Of a DNA stretch of 7,263 nucleotides, positions 1-5,808 are shown in pieces. Both the position numbers and the translations under genes were made by a program. The stretch is from JBKQWK01 sp052139595. Its GTDB lineage: Bacteria > Actinomycetota > Thermoleophilia > UBA2241. The stretch spans positions 1-7,263 of the forward strand of contig JBKQWK010000272.1 in assembly GCA_052139595.1 (NCBI GenBank), written 5' to 3'. The notes below the pieces were generated by a model that was not told the origin of the DNA, made no database searches, and saw only the letters and a program-made list of their open reading frames with translations. Every line of letters begins with the position of its first letter. Position 1 is the stretch's first letter.

Positions 1-1
1 C

Positions 2-571
2 CAGGGCGTCAGCGTCGACTACGAACACTGCCTGCACTGCCAGCGCTGCCAGCGCAGTGCGCCGGCCATGAACTGGGACGCCAGTTACGAATGGGCGGCC
101 CTCTCGGACACCTCGTCCGCAGCTCACCTCGACAACGTCTTTCGCCGCTCGCTGCACGTGCGTTTTGTTGATGCCGGTGCCTGCGGCGCCTGCCTCGCTG
201 AGGCTCGCCTGCTCGACAACCCGCAGTACAACCTGCACCGCCTGGGGATCTTCATAACGCCGACGCCGCGCAACGCCGACGTACTGCTTGTCGCCGGCCC
301 CGTCACCGAGAACATGCGCGCCGCCCTGGTCAACACGTACGAGGCGATGCCGACGCCAAAGCGGGTCGTCGCCATGGGCGTCTGCGCCCTGAATGGTGGC
401 GTCTTCAGCCAGAGTTTCGCCACGCTGGGCGGAGCTGCGGCGGTGATTCCGGTGGACGTCGTCATTCCCGGCTGCCCGCCGCCACCGCTGGCCATCCTGC
501 ACGGCCTGCTGCTTGCCGTCGGCCGTGTCACCCCCACGCCGCTGCATGCCGACCCAGAATCCGCGTCATGA
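2..571 (+). CDS. NuoB/HycG-type Fe-S small subunit with N-terminal ferredoxin-like stub (5' partial)
   Basis: This is the electron-transfer small subunit of a group 4 [NiFe]-hydrogenase-like or complex I-like enzyme. It would carry the [4Fe-4S] cluster next to the catalytic large subunit, on the cytoplasmic face of the membrane. Counting from the internal Met at position 68, the expected ligands are C39 and C42 (GACGAC), C106 (GVCAL) and C136 (PGCPP). The CxxC spacing is that of hydrogenase small subunits such as HycG; NuoB proper has adjacent cysteines. The stretch after C42 (LLDNP.YNLHRLGI) and the segment ADVLLVAGPVT are typical of this family. The frame stays open to the window edge, and its first codons encode a C-x2-C-x2-C run (positions 29-49). 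I therefore treat the gene as 5'-truncated and as a ferredoxin-NuoB fusion; a start at Met68 would give a 167-residue stand-alone subunit. It overlaps the next gene by ATGA. The family is secure, but whether the complex makes H2 cannot be judged without the large subunit. Confidence 0.88.
   Translation, partial: QGVSVDYEHCLHCQRCQRSAPAMNWDASYEWAALSDTSSAAHLDNVFRRSLHVRFVDAGACGACLAEARLLDNPQYNLHRLGIFITPTPRNADVLLVAGPVTENMRAALVNTYEAMPTPKRVVAMGVCALNGGVFSQSFATLGGAAAVIPVDVVIPGCPPPPLAILHGLLLAVGRVTPTPLHADPESAS
29..55 (+). repeat. Three 9-base units encoding the Cys-x-x triad
   Basis: Three consecutive 9-base units read TGCCTGCAC, TGCCAGCGC and TGCCAGCGC. The last two (38-55) are identical. They encode C-L-H, C-Q-R and C-Q-R, so the whole C-x2-C-x2-C motif of the ferredoxin-like stub lies in this repeat. 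It may be a microduplication, or a coincidence of codon choice in a GC-rich gene. Confidence 0.5.
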
Positions 572-2715
572 ACTGGCTCCTGCTACCGTTCTTCGCCCTC
601 GTCGCCGTCGGCTTCGCCGTGGCGATCGGGCTGCATGGCGGAGTCCGGCGCCGCCTCTTCGCCGCCATCGTCATTGCCGAAGGGGGCGTGGCAGCGGCGT
701 TCGCCATACTCGCTCTGGGCAGCCATCACAGTCACCTCGTGCCGCTGTGGGACCTCTCCATCCTTGGTCGCCTCTCGCTGCAGGCCACCCCACTGGGCGG
801 CCTGTTCCTGCTCGTCACCGCGGTCGTCTTTGCGGCCACGACCCCTTCGTTCGTGGCCGGCAGTCGGCGCTACGCAGCCGGTTGGCGAACGACAGCGTTC
901 TTCGTCTCCTACCAGGCCCTGCTGGCGTCGATCGTGCTCATACTGCTCGCCGCCGATGTCATCACCTTCATCTTCGCCTGGGAGCTGATGTCACTGCTCG
1001 TCTTCGTCCTGGTCTCACACGATTTCACCGACGAGAAGGCACTTCACCCGAGCTATCTGACCCTGGCCATGAGCGAGGCCGGCTCGTTAGCTGGCATCGT
1101 CGGCCTGCTGCTTCTGGCCGCCCGGACAGGATCGGTCAACTTCGCGAGCATGGCCAGCCTGACGGCCAGCGTACCCGGCTGGGCCGCCTGGCTGGTGTTC
1201 GCGCTGACCGTCCTCGGCTTCGGCGTCAAGGCCGGCCTCGTGCCGGTCAATGCCTGGTTGCCCGAGGCCTACGCCGTGGCGCCGTCGTCGGTGCCGGCCG
1301 TGTTATCTGGCGCGACGCTCAACCTGGGGCTGTTTGCGATCATCAAGGTTGTCGGGCAGCTTTTGCCCCAGCGCCCGGCGTTCGGCATGATCATCCTGCT
1401 GCTCGGCGCCGTCACGGCGGTTACTGGCATCGTCTATGCAAACATCGATGCCAATCTGCGCCGGTTGCTCGCCCACAGCTCCATCGAAAATATGGGCATC
1501 GCCTTCGCCGGCGTTGGCGCCGGCCTCTGCTTCCTGTCGCTCGGCGACCCCGTCCTCGGCGCCATGCTGCTGATCGCCGGCCTCTACCAGGCGATCAATC
1601 ACTCCGTGTATAAGACACTTCTCTTCATCGGCGCCGACGCCATCGCAGTGTCGACCGGAACCGTCGACATGGACCGCCTGGGCGGATTGCTCAAACGCCT
1701 GCCCTGGTTTGGCCTCTTCTTCCTGGCTGGGACGCTGGCCATTGCCGGCCTGCCGCCCTTCAATGGCTTCGTCAGCGAGTGGCTCACCCTGGAGGGGCTC
1801 CTGCGCGTGGTGCAAGTAAGTTCGCCCTTGATTCGCCTCGGCTTCGCCATCGCCGGCGCCCTTCTGGCGCTGACCGCCGGCTTGGCAGTGACCTGCTTCG
1901 TCATGGTCTTCGGCTCCTCGTTCATGGGCATCGCCCGTTCCCGCGGCGCGGCCGCTGCCCGCCGTATCGGCCGCGCCACGACCTTGCCCATGGCGCTGCT
2001 GGCGGTTGTCTGCCTCGGTCTCGGCGTCTTGCCGACGCTGGTCGTCCCCAGCCTCGACCGCGCCGTCCAGCCCATCGCCCACGCCAGCGGCGTCGGAGCA
2101 CTGGTACCTCCCTTCTTTCTCGCCTCGACCAAAGATGCGCACGGCATGAACCCGGGCTTGCTCCACGACCTGTCGCAGATCGGCGTCCAGCTTGGCAAAG
2201 GCTTCCTGCCGGGCAGAGGCGAGGTCCTGCTGCACGCCGGCGGCAAGCAGAATCCGGTTGTCTTTGCCATGTCGCCGCTGTATGCGGCCGCCGTCCTGCT
2301 TCTTCTGCTGGCTCTCACCTATATCGTCTTCTGGCTGGTCAGAAAGCGCCGTCGCGTCGAACGCAAGAAGGAGTGGGACGGCGGCCTCTACAGTCTTGCC
2401 CCCTCAATGACGTACACCGCCACGGCCTTCGCCTCACCGGTGCGCGTGCTGTTCAATGCGATCCTGCGGCCGACGGTCACGGAGAGGACGGAGTCGGAGT
2501 CGGCGGGTAAGCACTTTCGCACCGCCATCCATCGCCGTGAGGAGCATGTGCACATCGTCGATCGGCTCACCTTAAAGCCGCTGACTGCCGGCCTCAAATG
2601 GATGGCCCGGCTCCTGGCACGCATGCATCACGGGTCGGTCAACGCCTATGCGGCGTACATTCTCCTCAGCCTGCTGCTTGTGCTGGCGATCGGCCTGCTC
2701 ATGAGACCTTTTTGA
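568..2715 (+). CDS. hyfB: HyfB/HycC-like proton-translocating membrane subunit (NuoL/MrpD family)
   Basis: This 715-residue polytopic membrane protein belongs to the antiporter-like NuoL/M/N-MrpA/D family. It would couple electron transfer in the adjacent hydrogenase-like complex to ion pumping. Family-defining residues are visible: E139 in FIFAWELMS, K221 in GVKAGLVPVNAWLPEAY, K260 in the following helix, the RRLLAHSSIENMG segment (298-310), H345 and K349 in NHSVYKTLLF, and E404 in GFVSEWL after LPPFNG. Residues about 510-560 form a polar loop. Residues 600-680 form a soluble tail containing EWDGG and MTYTATAFASPVR, which matches the HycC/HyfB C-terminal region, and a last hydrophobic helix follows (about 692-713). 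It is somewhat longer than E. coli HycC or HyfB. The start ATG overlaps the upstream stop (ATGA) with no clear Shine-Dalgarno sequence, implying translational coupling. The usual WDCG cysteine of this family reads Gly here. The family call is secure; the hyfB symbol is by similarity, and NuoL-like or HycC are alternatives. Confidence 0.92.
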   Translation: MNWLLLPFFALVAVGFAVAIGLHGGVRRRLFAAIVIAEGGVAAAFAILALGSHHSHLVPLWDLSILGRLSLQATPLGGLFLLVTAVVFAATTPSFVAGSRRYAAGWRTTAFFVSYQALLASIVLILLAADVITFIFAWELMSLLVFVLVSHDFTDEKALHPSYLTLAMSEAGSLAGIVGLLLLAARTGSVNFASMASLTASVPGWAAWLVFALTVLGFGVKAGLVPVNAWLPEAYAVAPSSVPAVLSGATLNLGLFAIIKVVGQLLPQRPAFGMIILLLGAVTAVTGIVYANIDANLRRLLAHSSIENMGIAFAGVGAGLCFLSLGDPVLGAMLLIAGLYQAINHSVYKTLLFIGADAIAVSTGTVDMDRLGGLLKRLPWFGLFFLAGTLAIAGLPPFNGFVSEWLTLEGLLRVVQVSSPLIRLGFAIAGALLALTAGLAVTCFVMVFGSSFMGIARSRGAAAARRIGRATTLPMALLAVVCLGLGVLPTLVVPSLDRAVQPIAHASGVGALVPPFFLASTKDAHGMNPGLLHDLSQIGVQLGKGFLPGRGEVLLHAGGKQNPVVFAMSPLYAAAVLLLLLALTYIVFWLVRKRRRVERKKEWDGGLYSLAPSMTYTATAFASPVRVLFNAILRPTVTERTESESAGKHFRTAIHRREEHVHIVDRLTLKPLTAGLKWMARLLARMHHGSVNAYAAYILLSLLLVLAIGLLMRPF

Positions 2716-2717
2716 GG

Positions 2718-3413
2718 GTGAGCCTTTCGCCGCTGTTCAGCGCCGACCTGCACCGCGTCCTGGCGGCACCCGATTGCCCGTTCTGCCAGCTCACGGCCCT
2801 CGACGATGAGCGCTACCTGCGCAGCGTGCTCAGGGAAGGCCTGCGTACCCAGGAGTTGCTGCAGCGTCTCTCCGCAGCGCGCGGTTTCTGCCCCGAGCAC
2901 GCCTGGGCACTGCAGCGGCTGGAGCGAGAAACCTGGCATGATGGCCTCAGCAATGCCTTCTTTGCGCATGCTCTGCTTGAAGAAGCGCTGCAGGCCGTGG
3001 AGGCCCTGCCGCCAACCAGGCCAACGAGCACACACCACCAGCGGGAAGTGGCAACAGCCGAATGCCCTGCCTGCGCCGCCCGCGCCCGCATGCAGGAGAT
3101 CACCGCCGCGGGCTTCTGCGCGGCGCTCGCCGACGAGTCGTTCGCTCGTCTCTTCGCTGCCCGCGAGCAGGGTCTATGCCTGCCTCACTTTCGCCTGCTC
3201 TGGCGCGAAGCGCTGCCGGCCGCGGTTCGTCAGCTCCTGCGCGACGTGCAGCGGCGTCAGCTACAGACGCTGCTCACCAACCTCGGCGGCTATGTCAACA
3301 AGCACCGGTCAAACGTCACCGAGGAGATGCGACCGGACGAGGCAGCAAGCTGGCGGCGGGCAGTGGAGATGCTGGCCGGAAATGAACGAGCGAAGACCGG
3401 GGACGGTGGATGA
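2718..3413 (+). CDS. DUF6062-like protein with duplicated Cys2/Cys-His motifs
   Basis: This is a soluble protein of about 231 residues with no signal peptide or membrane helix. It resembles the DUF6062 family, whose function I do not know. Counting from GTG 2718, the first half has C20-x2-C23 (CPFCQL), then ERYL, then C58-x2-H61 (GFCPEH). The second half repeats this with C116-x2-C119 (CPACAAR) and C154-x2-H157 (GLCLPH). Both halves have exactly 34 residues between the second and third cysteines, so an internal duplication with two metal (probably Zn or Fe-S) sites is likely. The start is chosen as GTG two bases after the hyfB stop. An in-frame TTG at 2712 and an ATG at 2598 also exist, but the latter would overlap hyfB by 118 bases and encodes an atypical, Pro/Arg/His-rich N-terminus. 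It ends in an ATGA overlap with the small ORF. Its place directly after the redox-complex gene suggests a link with that complex, which is inference. Confidence 0.8.
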   Translation: MSLSPLFSADLHRVLAAPDCPFCQLTALDDERYLRSVLREGLRTQELLQRLSAARGFCPEHAWALQRLERETWHDGLSNAFFAHALLEEALQAVEALPPTRPTSTHHQREVATAECPACAARARMQEITAAGFCAALADESFARLFAAREQGLCLPHFRLLWREALPAAVRQLLRDVQRRQLQTLLTNLGGYVNKHRSNVTEEMRPDEAASWRRAVEMLAGNERAKTGDGG

Positions 3414-3607
3414 CCGATCTCCTTGAGGCGCCGCTGGCCGCCTTGCGGCCGGCAGCCCAGCCGTGCGAGCGTATGACGGCCGCAAGGGTCGAGAGTATAC
3501 TCGCCAAGGCGATGAAGCTCGCCGAAACCGCGGCCGACCCGCTGATGGCTTCTTGCACGATCCAACGGACGGCTATCAGGAGGCAGTCGTGGAAAACCAG
3601 GACATGA
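3410..3607 (+). CDS. Possible small protein of 65 residues, function unknown
   Basis: I do not recognise this protein. Its ATG overlaps the DUF6062-like gene's stop as ATGA, and its TGA likewise overlaps an ATG (3604) in the moxR frame, so both ends look translationally coupled. About three quarters of third codon positions are G or C, as in a real gene here. The middle (about residues 22-44, from MTAARVES to LAETAAD) could form an amphipathic helix. The last 15 or so residues are Arg/Thr-rich, look less gene-like, and overlap the moxR ribosome-binding site and start. There is no membrane segment. Against it: the same bases also hold a promoter-like sequence and the moxR ribosome-binding site, so this may be an untranslated leader whose open frame is an accident of composition. 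Confidence 0.4.
   Translation: MTDLLEAPLAALRPAAQPCERMTAARVESILAKAMKLAETAADPLMASCTIQRTAIRRQSWKTRT
3473..3501 (+). promoter_or_regulatory. Candidate sigma-70-type promoter upstream of moxR
   Basis: ATGACG (3473-3478, four of six matches to TTGACA) is separated by 17 bases from TATACT (3496-3501, five of six matches to TATAAT). This AT-rich -10-like hexamer stands out in its GC-rich surroundings. It lies in the only stretch without a strong gene, 88 bases before the moxR GTG. It would allow the MoxR/DUF58/DUF4129 genes to be transcribed separately from the hydrogenase-like genes. This is pattern matching only. Confidence 0.3.
3578..3583 (+). promoter_or_regulatory. Perfect Shine-Dalgarno AGGAGG that sets the moxR start
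   Basis: AGGAGG ends five bases before GTG 3589, which is a near-ideal spacing. The alternative ATG at 3604 is 20 bases away, too far for this site, and has only a weak AGGA of its own. This favours the GTG start, and it is the strongest ribosome-binding site in the window. Confidence 0.75.
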
Positions 3608-4599
3608 GCGCACTGGTTAACGGCGACCAGGCCGGCGTCGCGTCGGCAGCGCAGACGCTGGCCACCCGCGTCAGGCAGTTCGTGGCGGCGGTCATCGTCG
3701 GCAAAGACAGTCAGGTCGACCTGCTCTTGATCGCGCTCTTGAGTGAAGGTCACGTACTCCTCGACGACGTCCCCGGTGTGGCCAAGACACTCCTCGTGCG
3801 TACCCTGGCGGCCGCGCTGGGCCTGAGCTACGCCCGTGTACAGTGCACGCCCGACCTGCTGCCCGGAGATATCACCGGCAGCCTCGTCTTCAACCAGAAG
3901 ACGGCCGACTTTGAGTTTCGCCGCGGTCCAGTCTTTGCCAACCTCGTGCTCGCCGACGAAATCAACCGCGCCACGCCACGCACCCAGTCGAGCTTTCTCG
4001 AAGCCATGCAGGAGCGCCAGATCACGGTCGAAGGTCAGACGCACCAGCTGCCGCGACCGTTTCTGGTGCTGGCGACGCAAAACCCCGTCGAACAGAAGGG
4101 CACCTTCCCCCTGCCCGAGGCTCAGCTTGACCGGTTCCTGATTCGCCTGCAGATGGGCTATCCCTCGGCTGGCGAAGAGAAGAGCATTCTGACCCGCTTT
4201 GAGCACAGCGACACCGTCGCCGCAGGCGAACCGGTGATCAGCGGCAACGAGATCGCCCAGGCGACGGCGCAGGCCCATGCAGTGCACGTGAGCAGCGACG
4301 TGGCCGACTACATCGTCGCCCTCGTGCAGGCCACGCGCGAGCACGAGGCACTCGCCCTCGGCGCCAGCCCGCGCGCCGCCCTAATGCTCATGCGGGCGGC
4401 GCAGGGCGCCGCCGCGCTGGCCGGCCGCACCTACGTGATCCCTGACGACGTCCTGCGCCTCGCTCAGCCGGTCTTGGCCCACCGCCTGCTGCTCAGCCGG
4501 GAGGCGCAGATGGCTCGGCGCAGCAGCGAAGAGGTCATTGCGCAAGTCATGGCTGCAGTAGCCGTACCGGTGGAGGATCCGCCGGATGAACGCCACTAG
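3589..4599 (+). CDS. moxR: MoxR-family AAA+ ATPase
   Basis: This cytoplasmic AAA+ ATPase of about 336 residues belongs to the MoxR family, whose members act as chaperone-like remodellers that help assemble metalloenzymes or membrane complexes. Counting from GTG 3589, the Walker A variant typical of MoxR is DDVPGVAKT (59-67, K66). Walker B is VLADEINRA, with D123 and E124. The sensor 1 region is ATQNPVEQKGTFPLPEAQLDRF, including N165. Sensor 2 is in GASPRA (R262), followed by the C-terminal lid helices. All ATPase residues are intact. The start is fixed by AGGAGG; ATG 3604 is a second candidate and would remove only five residues. Extending the frame upstream to 3463 gives an implausible Arg- and Gly-rich leader. 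It overlaps the DUF58 gene by 14 bases, so the two are coupled, as in the widespread MoxR-DUF58 pair. The specific client is unknown. Confidence 0.93.
   Translation: MENQDMSALVNGDQAGVASAAQTLATRVRQFVAAVIVGKDSQVDLLLIALLSEGHVLLDDVPGVAKTLLVRTLAAALGLSYARVQCTPDLLPGDITGSLVFNQKTADFEFRRGPVFANLVLADEINRATPRTQSSFLEAMQERQITVEGQTHQLPRPFLVLATQNPVEQKGTFPLPEAQLDRFLIRLQMGYPSAGEEKSILTRFEHSDTVAAGEPVISGNEIAQATAQAHAVHVSSDVADYIVALVQATREHEALALGASPRAALMLMRAAQGAAALAGRTYVIPDDVLRLAQPVLAHRLLLSREAQMARRSSEEVIAQVMAAVAVPVEDPPDERH
4572..4576 (+). promoter_or_regulatory. Shine-Dalgarno GGAGG for the DUF58 gene, inside moxR
   Basis: GGAGG lies nine bases before ATG 4586, within the last codons of moxR. It supports this start and reinitiation or independent entry of ribosomes at the 14-base overlap. 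Confidence 0.6.
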
Positions 4600-5794
4600 A
4601 ACCGCAATCGCGGCCGGCATCGGTCTGTTCATCGCCGCTCTCACACGATCGGCAGACGTCGCCTTTGCCGCTCTCGCAGTGCTCATCGTTTCTCTGCTCA
4701 CGGTGCTCGTCACCCGTCGCTTGTTCACCAACCTCGAGTTCTCGCGCACGCTCTCACGAGCTGTTGTGCCGTGGGGCGGTGACGTTGAGGTGACCGTCTC
4801 GGTGGAGAACAGAAAGTGGCTGCCCGTCGTCTGGCTGCAAGTGAACGACGACTGGCCGGCAGCGGTGCAACCGGTCGGCTTTACCCTCAAACCGTCGCAC
4901 AAACCGGCCACTGAACGGCTGGCCAACGTCCTTTCGGTCGGCTGGTTCCAGCGTGTGCGGCGCCACTACGTCGGCCGCTGCCTGATTCGCGGCGTGCACA
5001 GCTTCGGTCCGGCCGTGCTCGAAGCCGGCGATCCTCTGGGCTTCGCCGAGGTGTTTGCTCATCCCACAGACCAGCGCCGACTCATCGTCCTGCCCAAAGT
5101 GCTCATTGTCGACGGCCTCGATTCGCTGCTCGGCACGCCGCTCGTGGCAACGCCGGCACAGACGTCGTTCGCCAGAGATCCGGCCAATCTGATCGGCGTA
5201 CGCGACTATCGGCCGGACGATTCGTTTCGCGCCATCAACTGGCGCGCCACCGCGCGGCGGCAGAGCGTGCAGGTCAACGAATTCGAGCCGTCGGCCGCCG
5301 CCCGGGCCGTTATTCTGCTCAACATGCGCGTCTACGAGTTCGCCTGGCAGGGCATTGATCCGGCTGTCACGGAACTGCTCTGCGTTGTCGCCGCTTCGCT
5401 GGCAACCGCCCTCAGCGACACCGGTTTTGCCGTCGGCCTGCGCACAAACGGCCTCGTCCAGGGATCGTGGCAGGCGCTGTCTGTCGAGCCGGCGCCGGGG
5501 TCACTCTTCGAGGTGCTCGACACGCTGGCGCGAGTCGTCACGTTTCCCCCACCGGTGTTCGACTCGCTGCTCAGGGACGAAGCGGGCGCGACCAGCGAAG
5601 CGGGGGAGCGCCTCATCATCACCGCCGCACTCGACGATAACCTCGTCGCGCTCATCGACCGACTCGCAACAGAACACCCGGTACGCGTCATCTTCATCGG
5701 CGACGGGCCGCTACCGGCAGCGGCGACCTGGCCGCTCGTGCATGTACCGCCAGCGTTTGACTGGCAACATAACGATGTTCTCACGCTGGCCTGA
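4586..5794 (+). CDS. DUF58 domain protein, membrane-anchored
   Basis: This 402-residue protein is the usual partner of MoxR ATPases. Two N-terminal hydrophobic segments (about residues 5-19 and 24-44) anchor it in the membrane. A beta-rich region with the conserved SVENR...PVVWLQV pattern follows, then the DUF58 signature at 206-224: R206-D-Y-R-P-D-D-x-F-R215-x-I-N-W219-R-A-T-A-R224. The part after this is expected to have a von Willebrand factor A-like fold. At the first strand, however, it reads AVILLNMRVYEF, without the DxSxS metal-site motif seen in many VWA proteins, so metal binding there is doubtful. DUF58 proteins have no firmly established reaction and are thought to act as adaptors for the MoxR ATPase. 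The gene overlaps moxR by 14 bases and is followed 14 bases later by the DUF4129 gene. The family call is secure. Confidence 0.9.
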   Translation: MNATRTAIAAGIGLFIAALTRSADVAFAALAVLIVSLLTVLVTRRLFTNLEFSRTLSRAVVPWGGDVEVTVSVENRKWLPVVWLQVNDDWPAAVQPVGFTLKPSHKPATERLANVLSVGWFQRVRRHYVGRCLIRGVHSFGPAVLEAGDPLGFAEVFAHPTDQRRLIVLPKVLIVDGLDSLLGTPLVATPAQTSFARDPANLIGVRDYRPDDSFRAINWRATARRQSVQVNEFEPSAAARAVILLNMRVYEFAWQGIDPAVTELLCVVAASLATALSDTGFAVGLRTNGLVQGSWQALSVEPAPGSLFEVLDTLARVVTFPPPVFDSLLRDEAGATSEAGERLIITAALDDNLVALIDRLATEHPVRVIFIGDGPLPAAATWPLVHVPPAFDWQHNDVLTLA

Positions 5795-5808
5795 CTGGCG
5801 GCGCAGTG

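Noticed and set aside
513..1613. Forward open frame of 366 codons over the start of the hyfB-like gene
   Set aside because: It is extremely Arg-, Pro- and His-rich with no family signature and lies inside a secure membrane-protein gene; a composition shadow.
1303..2235. Reverse open frame of 310 codons opposite hyfB
   Set aside because: Its Gln/Glu/Asp/Ala-rich low-complexity translation is the expected antisense of a hydrophobic GC-rich gene, and no motif is visible.
3463..3588. Upstream extension of moxR to the ATG at 3463
   Set aside because: The added residues are Arg/Gly/Asp-rich and unlike MoxR N-termini, and the perfect AGGAGG points to GTG 3589.
3316..4344. Reverse open frame of 342 codons opposite moxR
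   Set aside because: It is fully covered by a gene with intact AAA+ motifs and has no recognisable domain.
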